Shown here piece after piece: positions 8,348 to 17,616 of a stretch of 64,000 nucleotides of DNA; positions within the stretch are counted from its first letter, which is position 1; every line of letters starts with the position of its first letter. This DNA comes from Rs1 sp038900335. GTDB taxonomy: Bacteria > Pseudomonadota > Gammaproteobacteria > Pseudomonadales > Balneatricaceae. The notes below the pieces were generated by a model. That model saw nothing but the letters and a program-made list of their open reading frames with translations. It was not told the origin of the DNA and did not search any database. The stretch spans positions 1-64,000 of the forward strand of contig JBBMRB010000007.1 in the NCBI GenBank assembly GCA_038900335.1, in the 5' to 3' direction. The position numbers and the translations under genes were made by a program.

Positions 8348-8812
8348 TGTTAATATCCTTTTTAGATTGATCAAAAAACTATAATAACATTATAACTTAA
8401 CATCACGCTAATGGCAACAATATAACAGCCAATTGATCTTTATAACTATATGTTTTTAAACAATAAATAAACAAATAAAAACAAATATTCACACTGTATT
8501 TTGTTTATCATAAACTATTGATTTATAATTATAAATATCATCTAATTATTTGTTGTGATTATAAAATTTGATTTATCAAAAAGTTATTTATGATTATTGT
8601 TATATGTTTTTTGAATAAACAAAAAATAGCGGGTCTTTTTATTAAAAATAACGGCGATAGCGCGAGAAAGGCTCGAAAGTAAGCCCGCGTATGGTGTTGG
8701 CTAATAGCTTTTTTCTAAGCTAATTAATATTTCTTATAAAAATAAGTATTAGAGTGACTAAATGCACGATGGAAAGGTTAAAATGCGCGCTTGAAAATAA
8801 GGGGCCCTTGAA
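8348..8812. other. A+T-rich intergenic region with a small GC-rich structured island
   Basis: About 465 bases between divergent genes. 8380-8626 is extremely A+T-rich with runs of A and T on both strands. 8629-8688 stands out: GCGGG at 8629-8633 can pair with CCCGC at 8684-8688. It encloses an AT hairpin and a CGAG/CTCG stem at about 8663-8675. A further TAGCTT/AAGCTA hairpin lies at about 8705-8722. It might be the leader of the downstream gene. No coding frame is convincing. Confidence 0.45.
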
Positions 8813-9364
8813 ATGCATTGGATATATGAGCTATTTACGAAAAGTGCATTAGTAATCGCTGCTTTTTTGCGAGCACAAAACAGTAAGAAAATAGCATACC
8901 GTCGAGACTCATCAGTGTTACTAGCATCACATTATTACTTTAACCAAGGTGAGCGTACTTTTTTATCAGTATTAGAAAAAGCGGTGGGCTCACATTACTA
9001 TGTCATTGGTAAGGTAAGAGCATTTGAGTTACTGGTTTTTGAGAATGACAGCAGCGTCTATTCTAAAGTAGTGAAAAAGAACTTCAGTGACTACTATTTC
9101 GATTATGTGGTCTGCGCTGCACATAGTCACCAGGTAGTATGTGTTGTTCAATTGCAGAGAGCGTACATTAACAATAAGAGGCAAAGGCGTTGGTCTAACT
9201 TGTTAGAGGCTTTGATACAGCAGTTTTGCCTAAGCTCTGAATTGCCGCGTCTTATTGTGGCTGAGCAGAGGGGGTATGATCTCAATGAGCTTATCGAGCG
9301 CTTTGAGGGCGTTGCCAAGGATGTCGAGATTAAATTAGAGGCAGCAGATATTTATGTGCTGTAA
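8813..9364 (+). CDS. DUF2726-like protein, probably catalytically degenerate
   Basis: A 183-residue protein with an N-terminal hydrophobic segment (LFTKSALVIAAFLRA). The body resembles DUF2726: LASHYYFNQGERTFLSVLEKAVGSHYYVIGKV, then KKNFSDYYFDYVV and VVCVVQLQ. It ends with a helix and PRLIVAEQRGYDLNELIERF. DUF2726 has a restriction-endonuclease-like fold, where an acidic residue in the DF(V/L)L strand and an E-x-D motif in the next strand bind metal. Here the second motif reads VQLQ, so catalysis is doubtful. ATG follows AAGGGG at good spacing. Single gene, convergent with rapA. Confidence 0.65.
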   Translation: MHWIYELFTKSALVIAAFLRAQNSKKIAYRRDSSVLLASHYYFNQGERTFLSVLEKAVGSHYYVIGKVRAFELLVFENDSSVYSKVVKKNFSDYYFDYVVCAAHSHQVVCVVQLQRAYINNKRQRRWSNLLEALIQQFCLSSELPRLIVAEQRGYDLNELIERFEGVAKDVEIKLEAADIYVL

Positions 9365-9451
9365 ACACTTGCTAGTGACACATTGCTTGCATTGAGACAT
9401 AACGAGAAAGCTTTGAGTGTAGGGCAAGGTTGTCGCTTAAATTGTGTGTCT

Positions 9452-9501
9452 AAAAAATTAACCACAGCATAGTGATAGAACTTAATCAGTATGCCGTGGT
9501 T
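9452..9501 (-). terminator. Intrinsic terminator of rapA
   Basis: Read on the minus strand, arms AACCACGGCATA and TATGCTGTGGTT (one mismatch, 18-base loop) are followed by TAATTTTTTA. It lies just downstream of the rapA stop. Confidence 0.72.
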
Positions 9502-9509
9502 GTCAGACG

Positions 9510-12434
9510 TTATGCCGTCACAATAATAATGCGAACAGCTTCGGTTTTTAATTGTAAGCTAGCTGCGTAATTTTGTAATGCGGCTAAAGTTTCTTGCTGG
9601 TAAGTGATTTCTGATTGGCGAATGTTAGGGTTGATGTCCGCTAAGGCTTGCAAGCGAGAAATTTCCATCGACATATGCTCATCAATATTTTTACTTGCTT
9701 GAGCGATCATCGCAGGTTGTTTTTTACGTGCTATTTTTTCAACTTTTACCAGCTGTTGCTCTATTTGCTCTCTGGCGTGCTTGATTAAGTTTTGGGCACT
9801 TTTGCTCGGTACTCTCTGCGCCAATGTATTGATGTTGTCACCGCTAATGATAGCTGATAGATCATTGTCGCTGCTATCTAGTAATACACGGTGCACGCTG
9901 GCATCAATGAATCTATTTAACTGCAATGATTTAGGCGCGGCGCAATGAGCGGTGAAAATTGCTTCAATTAACAGCGAGCCTTCTTTTAAAGCCGGTAATT
10001 TAATAGTGCAAAACGCGGTATTGCCATAATCACCGCTGAGCATCATATCCATAGCACCACTAACAAGTGGGTGCTCCCATGTTAAATACTGTAAATCATC
10101 CCTTGATAGTGCATGGTCTTGATCCCAAGTAGCAGTCAACCCATCCTCTGTAAGACCTGGGAAATGGTGTGTTCTCATGTGATCGCCAGGGTGCATAGTA
10201 AAACTATAAGCATCGTAAGCTTGTATATCTACGCCAAAGTAATCACATAGCTCTTCAACATATTTAGCTAGGGCTTGAGGGCTATTAGTTTGCTCGATTT
10301 GTGCCAAAACTTGTTCAGCGACAAAGGGTCTACATGAATTGAGCTCAAGCATTTTATCGCGACCGCGATGCAGCTTCTCTTCAAGTGTCGCTCTAACAGC
10401 AGCGGTTTCTTCAATGAGGGATTCTACTTCTGACTCATCTCTACAGTTGAAGCAATGTAACAATGGCGTTTGGAATTGATTGTATAATTGCATACCAATA
10501 GAGCTGCTTTGAGTGAAAGAGTTGCAGCCTCTATGATACCAATTAAGCAACACTTCTTGAGCGCTATCTTGATAGTAGGGCACATGTATTTCAACATTGT
10601 TTTGCTGGCCAATACGATCGAGTCTACCAATTCTTTGTTCAAGTAAATCAGGGTTTAGCGGCAAGTCGAATAACACAATTTTGCTGGCGAACTGGAAGTT
10701 TCGGCCTTCACTGCCAATTTCAGAGCAGATTAATATCTGGGCGTTATCTTCAAGGTTGGCAAAGTAAGCTGCAGCTCTATCGCGGTTGATCAGTGACATG
10801 CCTTCATGGAAAGAGGCTGATCTAATACCTTCTCGCAAACGCAGATGATCTTCTAATTCAATCGCCGTTTCGGCGTTAGCGCAAATGAGTAATATTTTTT
10901 CATAGCGGTGCTGCTTTAGCCAATCAACTAACCAAGCGACACGCGAATCTTCAAACAGCCAGTCTTGGCCCATAACGAGCTCAGGTTGTAATTTTTCTTG
11001 AGTAGAGACTTCTGCTGCAATAGCGTCATATAGATCGGGTTTTTCTAAAGCGTGGCTATGCAATTCTCTGATTGGAAATCCGCTGATTGCAGCGCGCGTA
11101 TTTCTGAACAATACTCGCCCAGTACCGTGTTGATCCAGTAATTGCTCAACTGTTTTGTCTCTTAATGTTTGTAGCTGCGCTAGATCGGCATCTATAGCAT
11201 TAGCGGTCAGTGTTGTTAATTGCTCAGCTGATAAATATTCGCTTAATTTATCGTTAAACTCACCTGTTGCAATCGCAGTAGGTGAATCGTCTAACATTAA
11301 TGTTTCAATAAAATCACTGAGTGGGCGGTAGTCATGTTCTTCTTTTTTGAATTGGTTTAAATCATAGTATCTATCGGGGTCAAGCAGGCGAAGCCTAGCA
11401 AAGTGGCCCTCAACGCCTAATTGCTCAGGTGTTGCCGTCAATAGTAATAGACCAGCAGTACGTTTGGCTAATTTTTCAATCAGTTGATATTGTGGGCTTA
11501 CTTGAGTTTCACTCCATTGTAAATGATGTGCTTCATCAACAATCAGCAAGTCCCATTCGGCTTCTTCCGCCTGTGGCACTCGGTGCGCATTATTCGTTAA
11601 GAAGTCCAATGAGCAAAGAATTAACTGAGAACTTTCAAACGGATTAAGATCGAGCATATCCTGTGGGATATCATCAGTTTCAAGTAAGTCTAAATCAATA
11701 TCAGCTGTTTTTTCTTCTAGGGCATTACAGCGGTTTTCATCTAAAATTGTAAACATAAGATTGAACCGGCGTAACATTTCTACCAGCCATTGGTGCACTA
11801 GTGAATCAGGTACAACTATTAAAATGCGCTGTGCTCGTTGTGTCATCAGTTGTTGATGCAGTATTAGGCCAGCTTCCACTGTTTTACCTAATCCAACTTC
11901 ATCGGCAAGTAACACTCTTGGCGCATGTCGATTGGCAACTTGTGATGCGATATAAAATTGATGAGGTAATGGCTGAACTCTCGGGCCTAGGAGACCGCAA
12001 ACACCAGAGCGTTGATGATTATGTAAATGCTTTAATGTTTCAACTCGAAGTTTGAAGGATTTAAGCTTGTCTATTTGGCCTGCAAATAAGCGGTCTTGTG
12101 GTTTGCTAAAATTAACAAAACTGTCTAGGTCAATCTCATCTAATGAAATATCGTCATCGTTTTCATTTAGACAGTGATAAGTAAAGCAGCCATCTATTTC
12201 TTCGCGCTGAATGATAGTAAAGGTATCACCTAACTGATCGCTAATGTCTTCACCGACATTATAAATAACACGGCTAAGGGGAGCGTTATCCGTTGCGTAT
12301 GTGCGCCTTTCAGCAACCGCGGGAAAGCTAACCTCAATACGACGGTTTTCACTGTGGACAATGATGCCAAGACCTAGTTCTGATTCGGTGTTACTGATCC
12401 AACGTTGGCCGGGAGTGAATTCTTCAATTTTCAT
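9510..12434 (-). CDS. rapA: RNA polymerase-associated ATP-dependent protein RapA (HepA)
   Basis: A Swi2/Snf2 ATPase that binds RNA polymerase and helps it recycle after transcription. Length 974 matches the family. The N-terminal Tudor-like region begins FTPGQRWISNTESELGLGII. Walker A is ADEVGLGKT at 177-185. Motif II is DEAHH and the motif III region is LLLLTATPEQLG. The helicase C-terminal lobe has ICSEIGSEGRNFQFA and QRIGRLDRIGQ. The C-terminal RapA-specific region runs to the end. ATG has a modest AGG upstream. It is a single-gene transcript with a terminator at 9452-9501. Shadow frames on the other strand are ignored. Confidence 0.97.
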   Translation of the reverse strand: MKIEEFTPGQRWISNTESELGLGIIVHSENRRIEVSFPAVAERRTYATDNAPLSRVIYNVGEDISDQLGDTFTIIQREEIDGCFTYHCLNENDDDISLDEIDLDSFVNFSKPQDRLFAGQIDKLKSFKLRVETLKHLHNHQRSGVCGLLGPRVQPLPHQFYIASQVANRHAPRVLLADEVGLGKTVEAGLILHQQLMTQRAQRILIVVPDSLVHQWLVEMLRRFNLMFTILDENRCNALEEKTADIDLDLLETDDIPQDMLDLNPFESSQLILCSLDFLTNNAHRVPQAEEAEWDLLIVDEAHHLQWSETQVSPQYQLIEKLAKRTAGLLLLTATPEQLGVEGHFARLRLLDPDRYYDLNQFKKEEHDYRPLSDFIETLMLDDSPTAIATGEFNDKLSEYLSAEQLTTLTANAIDADLAQLQTLRDKTVEQLLDQHGTGRVLFRNTRAAISGFPIRELHSHALEKPDLYDAIAAEVSTQEKLQPELVMGQDWLFEDSRVAWLVDWLKQHRYEKILLICANAETAIELEDHLRLREGIRSASFHEGMSLINRDRAAAYFANLEDNAQILICSEIGSEGRNFQFASKIVLFDLPLNPDLLEQRIGRLDRIGQQNNVEIHVPYYQDSAQEVLLNWYHRGCNSFTQSSSIGMQLYNQFQTPLLHCFNCRDESEVESLIEETAAVRATLEEKLHRGRDKMLELNSCRPFVAEQVLAQIEQTNSPQALAKYVEELCDYFGVDIQAYDAYSFTMHPGDHMRTHHFPGLTEDGLTATWDQDHALSRDDLQYLTWEHPLVSGAMDMMLSGDYGNTAFCTIKLPALKEGSLLIEAIFTAHCAAPKSLQLNRFIDASVHRVLLDSSDNDLSAIISGDNINTLAQRVPSKSAQNLIKHAREQIEQQLVKVEKIARKKQPAMIAQASKNIDEHMSMEISRLQALADINPNIRQSEITYQQETLAALQNYAASLQLKTEAVRIIIVTA

Positions 12435-12590
12435 ATTTAAACCTGTGTTCTATATTTTAAATGTTTGGTTAGTAGCGATATGATGCTATGACTTATTCGC
12501 CACGCAGTGGTCATTACTATGTATTTTAGATGTGGCTAAATGGCGTGTAAAGTGTGCTCATCAAGCACCATTTGCTGACTATTATTTTGA

Positions 12591-13910
12591 CTAGCAGCAT
12601 GAGTTGTTTTTTGCCTCGATCCACTGCGCCATATACTTGGTACTTTTATGATGGTGATGGCGAAGCATCGTTCCGGTAAAGTTAGCAGCTCTGAATGCTG
12701 CTAGATTGTGTTGTAAATTGAGAAGAGCTAGGTCCAGCTGCAAACTCAGCTCTTTTTTATTATAACAGCTGTCAATAATGTCGTCACATCGCTCAGATGC
12801 CTGCTGCCACAATAGTGCTGATTGATAGAGTTCAATCGCAGCTTCGCTAATGCTCTGGCTAGTGTTTGCGACTTTTCCAGGCCACGCTTTGTCAGCTGTC
12901 ATCGCCTCTATACCGACAGCGGTTGTCACACTTGGGGTTAGCGTTTGCATTGCATCAGTAAACTTACCTTTTATACCCGCCCCAAAGCGTAATGGCGATA
13001 AACAGATACGCGCATTTTTTAAAACATCAACGGCACTATCTGCCCAGCCTTCAATATAAAATCCCTGTTTAGGGTTGTGTAAATCTGTTACCTTTTTAGC
13101 AGGGTAAGCGCCATAAATATGAAGTTGGGCGCTAGGTAGAGCAGCCCGTATCTTTGGCCAAATATCTTTTTTTAGCCATAGCACACTATCCCAATTGGGA
13201 GCGTGACGAAAATTGCCAATAGTGACAAAATGCTGTCTATCTTGAAAACTTGGCAGCGCATTTTTTTGCTCTTTATAGGTAAGCGGTTCAAGCATAAAAG
13301 GTAAATGTAACAGTAATTGCTGAGGCAGGGAAAATTGAGTTGTCAGTAAATCAATTTCAAAGCTTGATATCATTAAGCTTAAGTCGCAACGATAAATGGC
13401 AGAAATTTCCCGCTGGCAGACATCTTGGCTTTGCATATTTGTATACAATTTAGCACTATCAGCAAAATTGGTGTCAAATTCACCACCATTGGCAATCACT
13501 TGTTTTAAGTTTGTATGCCTCGCCAGCCTTAAACTGTGTAGGTCTTCAGTGTCTAGTATTCGTATACACTGCGGGCATTGCTGCTCCACTCTCCAGCCAA
13601 ATTGCTCTTCCATCATAAAGCGATCAAATAGTACGAGATCGGGATTGATTTCTTTAATCCAAACATCAAAGCTGTCACTGTTCAAAGTGATCGCTTGCTC
13701 TAGCACGCCGATATCAGCAAGCTGCGTTCTATGTTCGCCTAAGGCTGCTGGGCTTGCAAAAATAACTTGGCAAGCGCGCTCTTTAAAATAAGAGATGAGC
13801 TGCATCATTCTTGAGCCTGCGGCAGATGATTTTGGTTCGGGCCAAACATAACCGATAATAACGATGTTTTGATAAGATGGTGAGATTAATTGCGAGGGTG
13901 AATCATGCAT
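12591..13910 (-). CDS. Glycosyltransferase (GT4-like)
   Basis: About 440 residues. The N-terminal Rossmann part starts at IVIIGYVWPEPKSSAAGSRM, which fits the donor-side fold of GT-B enzymes. The C-terminal half has FVTIGNFRHAPNWDSVLWLKKDIWP, LHIYGAYPAKK, then GFYIEGWADS and ARICLSPLRFGAGIKGKFTDAM, the usual nucleotide-sugar binding block. A histidine cluster (HHHHK) occurs near the C-terminus. I choose the ATG at 13908-13910, since the first 23 codons of the longer frame open with a TTG without a ribosome site; the longer form cannot be excluded. The sugar and acceptor are unknown. Divergent from the SCP2-fadD pair; no polysaccharide cluster surrounds it. Confidence 0.82.
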   Translation of the reverse strand: MHDSPSQLISPSYQNIVIIGYVWPEPKSSAAGSRMMQLISYFKERACQVIFASPAALGEHRTQLADIGVLEQAITLNSDSFDVWIKEINPDLVLFDRFMMEEQFGWRVEQQCPQCIRILDTEDLHSLRLARHTNLKQVIANGGEFDTNFADSAKLYTNMQSQDVCQREISAIYRCDLSLMISSFEIDLLTTQFSLPQQLLLHLPFMLEPLTYKEQKNALPSFQDRQHFVTIGNFRHAPNWDSVLWLKKDIWPKIRAALPSAQLHIYGAYPAKKVTDLHNPKQGFYIEGWADSAVDVLKNARICLSPLRFGAGIKGKFTDAMQTLTPSVTTAVGIEAMTADKAWPGKVANTSQSISEAAIELYQSALLWQQASERCDDIIDSCYNKKELSLQLDLALLNLQHNLAAFRAANFTGTMLRHHHHKSTKYMAQWIEAKNNSCC

Positions 13911-14100
13911 ATAGTGAGGTATGAGTCCTTGATGATAAATAAAATTGAAGGTGTCTATACCAATAAATATAGATTTCAAAAAATGCTGTTTAAACTGCGT
14001 GCTATTATAAGCGAAATTGCCGGTAATGTTCTAAGGTTATTGGGGCGAGAGGGCTAAAATTAAGTGATTGGATTTTTATAGAGGAGGTCGGTGCTTCCAA

Positions 14101-14128
14101 AAGGTAAATTTTATTACCTTAAGGTAAT
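14101..14128. promoter_or_regulatory. Three AAGGTAA half-sites, possible operator
   Basis: AAGGTAA (14101-14107), TTACCTT (14114-14120) and AAGGTAA (14121-14127) alternate in orientation. The last two form a perfect 16-bp palindrome, ATTACCTTAAGGTAAT, at 14113-14128. The site lies between the divergent glycosyltransferase and SCP2-fadD genes, so it could control either. The regulator is unknown; it does not match the FadR or PsrA sites I know. Confidence 0.5.
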
Positions 14129-14281
14129 ATATGTATGTTTTATTGTTTTTATTTTTGGCTCTTTGTGGTTATATTGTGATGAATGTTGGTGTGATGCACA
14201 TGTTGATGATAAATTATAAGCGTCATCGAAAAAGTGTAATATGTCAGCCATTAGTCTAAAATTTATTTTATAGAGGTATTA

Positions 14282-14602
14282 ATGACAAATTTAGATAATC
14301 TTTTTGGGCAAATGCTAGAGCGGTTCAACCCTATAGCAGCGGCGCAGGTTAATGCAGTATTTCAATATAATATTTCAGATAATCAGTCTTTTGTCTGTGA
14401 AATTAGTGGCGCTAATTGTGAGTTTACAGCGGGTACCCATGCAAATGCGGATATAGAGTTAACATTGAGTACTACGCTGTTGTTAGAGATTGTGTCAGGG
14501 GAGGCGGATGCGTTACAAGCATTTATGGAAGGTAGTATTTTAGCTAGTGGCGATCTGAGCTTAGCACCTGCCTTAGTGAGCTTATTTCCCCCGCAACAAT
14601 AA
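14282..14602 (+). CDS. SCP2 sterol-binding domain protein
   Basis: A 106-residue single-domain SCP2-like protein. Members bind acyl chains or other lipids in a hydrophobic tunnel. Visible: VNAVFQYNISDNQSFVCEIS, HANADIELTLSTTLLLEIVSGEADALQAFMEGSILASGDLSLAPALVSLF; the G-x2-DA-QAFM and I-x-G-DL blocks are the family signature. AGAGGT precedes the ATG. The fatty acyl-CoA ligase gene begins 74 bases later on the same strand, which supports a role in carrying fatty acids or acyl-CoA; this is inference. A frame on the opposite strand is a shadow. Confidence 0.88.
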   Translation: MTNLDNLFGQMLERFNPIAAAQVNAVFQYNISDNQSFVCEISGANCEFTAGTHANADIELTLSTTLLLEIVSGEADALQAFMEGSILASGDLSLAPALVSLFPPQQ

Positions 14603-14676
14603 TCTTGATTTGACAACGCTGTAATTTATAAACAGTATAAAATAAAAATAATAAAGCAGAATTCGAAGGTTATAAT

Positions 14677-16320
14677 ATGAATCAATTTGCAAGAGGTTCG
14701 TGGGTTCCACCATCACTTAATAGTCATGGCTTCGAATCAATTTTAGATGTCTTTGACCGCTCGTGTGCATCCTTTGGTGATAACATAGCTTATAGCAGCT
14801 TTGGTCACGGCATATCTTATAGCGAATTAAATATATTAGCGGATGCTTTTGCGTACTATTTACAAAATCACACCTCCCTTATCGTCGGTGATAGAATTGC
14901 TATTCAATTGCCAAATATATTACAGCATCCCGTTGTCTTATTTGGCGCTATGCGCGCCGGTTTAATTGTAGTCAATACTAACCCTTTGTATACGGCACGC
15001 GAATTAGAGCATCAGTTCAATGATGCCCAAGTTAAAGCGTTAGTTGTTTATGAAGGCGTTGCTCATAATGTTGAAAAAGTCATTGATAAAACGGCGATAG
15101 AATATGTATTCACGACCAACCTCGCTGACCTGCATAGTTTTTTACCACGATTAGCCATCAATAATGTTGTTAAATACGTCAAAAAGCTTATTCCTCAATA
15201 CACGTTGAAAAATAGTATTAAGCTGCGTAGCGCAATCATATCGCACAAAGGTAATAAGCCAGTAAAAATTGCTATGAAGCTAAAGGATGTCGCCGTTCTT
15301 CAATATACAGGAGGGACAACAGGCGTATCAAAAGGGGTTATGTTAACCCATGGTAACCTTGTCTCTAATATGCTGCAAGCTGGTGAGGTCATTGGCAAAG
15401 CGCATAAAAATTGGAAAGATATCGTTATAGCGCCGCTTCCTCTGTATCATATTTATGCTTTCACAATATCAATGATTGTCATGCAATCAGGTGGTCAAAG
15501 TGTCTTAATTGCTAATCCTCGAGATATTCCCAGCTTTATAAAAGAGCTTAAAAAGCTGAAGTTTACGACGTTTCTTGGCTTGAATACTCTATTTGTTGCG
15601 CTGTGTAATCAAAAAGATTTTCAAGCACTGGATTTCAGTCATTTACATATTACTATTTCTGGTGGTATGGCTTTAACGCATGATTGTGCAGAGTTATGGC
15701 AGCGCACGACGGGCGGCCAAATTTTGGAGGGATATGGCTTAACTGAAACGTCACCTATTGTCGCTGGCAACCCAGTAAATGCTATTAGTGTTGGTACTAT
15801 CGGCTATCCGGTATTGGCAACAAAAGTCAAAATTATTGATATAGCTAACAATGAAGTGAAAAGCGGTGAGGCTGGAGAGTTGTGTGTTTTAGGGCCGCAG
15901 GTAATGAAAGGTTATTGGAACCACCAACAGGCAACAGAGGATGCTTTTACAGAGGATGGCTACTTTAAAACAGGAGACATCGCTGTTCAAGACGATACAG
16001 GGCGTCTCAAAATAGTCGATAGAGCGAAAGATTTAATCATAGTGTCAGGGTTTAACGTATATCCGAACGAGGTCGAAGATGTTGCCTCTTCACATCCTAA
16101 GGTATTAGAATGTGCTGCCGTAGGGGTGAAAAATGAGAAGACGGGTGAACGGGTTAAACTTTTTGTGGTGAAAAATGATGAGAGCCTACAAAGCGCAGAG
16201 CTTCGTACTTTCTGTAAAGAGCAGTTAGCGAGTTATAAAGTGCCTAAGGAAATAGTTTTCGTTAAAGAGTTGCCAAAATCTAATATAGGCAAAGTATTAC
16301 GCAGAATGTTAAGGGAATAA
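14677..16320 (+). CDS. fadD: Long-chain fatty-acid--CoA ligase
   Basis: Activates long-chain fatty acids to acyl-CoA with ATP, entering beta-oxidation at the inner membrane. Length 547 is normal for FadD. Motifs of the adenylate-forming superfamily are clear: YTGGTTGVSKGVMLTH (P-loop-like A3) at about residue 210, and GYGLTETSP (A5). Also present are TGDIAVQDDTGRLKIVDRAKD (A7-A8), GFNVYPNEVEDV and the C-terminal lysine in SNIGKVLRRMLRE (A10). N-terminal INYSEL-like ISYSELN and NPLYTARELEHQ fit bacterial FadD. GAAGG sits six bases before the ATG. It is probably cotranscribed with the SCP2 gene and ends before a hairpin at 16357-16384. Confidence 0.93.
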   Translation: MNQFARGSWVPPSLNSHGFESILDVFDRSCASFGDNIAYSSFGHGISYSELNILADAFAYYLQNHTSLIVGDRIAIQLPNILQHPVVLFGAMRAGLIVVNTNPLYTARELEHQFNDAQVKALVVYEGVAHNVEKVIDKTAIEYVFTTNLADLHSFLPRLAINNVVKYVKKLIPQYTLKNSIKLRSAIISHKGNKPVKIAMKLKDVAVLQYTGGTTGVSKGVMLTHGNLVSNMLQAGEVIGKAHKNWKDIVIAPLPLYHIYAFTISMIVMQSGGQSVLIANPRDIPSFIKELKKLKFTTFLGLNTLFVALCNQKDFQALDFSHLHITISGGMALTHDCAELWQRTTGGQILEGYGLTETSPIVAGNPVNAISVGTIGYPVLATKVKIIDIANNEVKSGEAGELCVLGPQVMKGYWNHQQATEDAFTEDGYFKTGDIAVQDDTGRLKIVDRAKDLIIVSGFNVYPNEVEDVASSHPKVLECAAVGVKNEKTGERVKLFVVKNDESLQSAELRTFCKEQLASYKVPKEIVFVKELPKSNIGKVLRRMLRE

Positions 16321-16356
16321 ACGCCTCTTTAGATTGCAACATTCGCAGCGATATAT

Positions 16357-16384
16357 AACCTATGATATTTTTATATCATAGGTT
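16357..16384. terminator. Hairpin between convergent fadD and TRAP genes
   Basis: A perfect 12-bp stem (AACCTATGATAT/ATATCATAGGTT) with a TTTT loop. No strong T run follows on either strand, so efficiency is uncertain. Confidence 0.5.
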
Positions 16385-16457
16385 GAGACTGTAGTTTAAA
16401 TTGTAGTTGAAATTGTAGCGAGATTATCGCTGGGGTTAAAATGGATCTTGATGTCCG

Positions 16458-17540
16458 TTACTTGACATCAATATTTGCTCGCATCTTCAGCAGTTTACCG
16501 ACAGTTCGATTCCAGTTGGCGGCACACTCAGGCCCACAGCGGTCAGCCCATCTAGGTAAAATAACATCGTCAACCAGTTTGTCACGAGTGAGCAAATCTT
16601 GCACTGAGGGCTCAGTTAAGATCATATGCCCATTATCTCCAATAGAACAGGGGCCATTAGTTAAACAGGCTAAGGCAACCTTGTCTTCTTTATTCGTCTC
16701 CAACCACATTCGATCAGTCAGATCAGCTAGTTCGCGTTGAAGAATTTGCTGCTGCTGATCGCTCATTAAATTCCATTTATTAATATTAATAGCACCAAAA
16801 GCTAAGCCCCAGCCCACGCGTAAGGTAAAACCATAGGGTGTGTCGCGATATAGCTCTGTTGTGTAAGCTGACATGGTACCAGTAATCACACAATCGATTT
16901 TATTTTGCTCTAACGCTTTAGGAACATCGTTGTAAGTAACATTGACGGGGATAGCACCAACACTTTCGACAAAATCACTTAAAGTGGTTAAATACACGCG
17001 GATTCTACGTCCTTGCAAATCATCGATATTATCAACGCGGTTTTTACACCATATCATCTGGCTTGGGAATGGATAAAGGTTCATTAGCTTGGCATTATAT
17101 TTTTGCTCAAAAGCGCGCTCTAATGTGGGGAAGTAGGCTTTGGCAACTTGGCGTTGTGTTCGTATGTCTTGTACTAGCGATGATAGGTCTGCCCCTTCAA
17201 AAATGGCGCTTTCAGGTGAGACATAGGCGGGTAAGCCAAAAGCAAAATCAAACACGCCTTTTTTGACTAGCCTCATGATTTCTGAGCCACTTAGTTCAAG
17301 ATGGCTCTGTGGGCTGATCTCTCCGACAATACTGCCACTGGTCGCTTTTGCTATTTGTTTATTCCAAAAGGGGCCTTCATGTTTTTGATAATTAGTGAAG
17401 TAGCCCCAAGTACCAACCGCTTTGATAATTAATGTCTCTTCAGCGTGTGCACTTGCTTGGCATAGGATAAATAAGCTCGTTGCAATAATTGCTTTTGTAA
17501 TGGCAGAGGGTGGCAGTTTGTTCTGGTGTTGGTGTTTCAT
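16458..17540 (-). CDS. Second TRAP-type DctP solute-binding protein of the operon
   Basis: A 360-residue periplasmic protein. The signal peptide ends near SAHA|EE (hydrophobic AIIATSLFILCQA). The DctP fold is seen in IKAVGTWGYFTNYQKHEGPFW, EISPQSHLELSGSEIMRLVKKG, VDNIDDLQGRRIRVYL and the ALEQNKIDCVITGTMSAY pocket block. It differs strongly from the dctP upstream in the same operon: it carries cysteines in ACLTNGPC and DRCGPEC, likely two disulfides. It is the last gene after dctM (76-base gap). It may widen the transporter's substrate range or feed a different signal to the kinase; which is unknown. Confidence 0.88.
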   Translation of the reverse strand: MKHQHQNKLPPSAITKAIIATSLFILCQASAHAEETLIIKAVGTWGYFTNYQKHEGPFWNKQIAKATSGSIVGEISPQSHLELSGSEIMRLVKKGVFDFAFGLPAYVSPESAIFEGADLSSLVQDIRTQRQVAKAYFPTLERAFEQKYNAKLMNLYPFPSQMIWCKNRVDNIDDLQGRRIRVYLTTLSDFVESVGAIPVNVTYNDVPKALEQNKIDCVITGTMSAYTTELYRDTPYGFTLRVGWGLAFGAININKWNLMSDQQQQILQRELADLTDRMWLETNKEDKVALACLTNGPCSIGDNGHMILTEPSVQDLLTRDKLVDDVILPRWADRCGPECAANWNRTVGKLLKMRANIDVK

Positions 17541-17616
17541 TAATTAAAACAACTCATGTCTAGAAATGTGATTTCACTATCTTTGCAACTAAGGCAAAGA
17601 TAGTGAAAATTTATTG

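Noticed and set aside
13396..13791. 131-codon plus-strand frame inside the glycosyltransferase gene
   Set aside because: Shadow of a clear GT-B reading frame; rich in Cys/Ser with no start signal.
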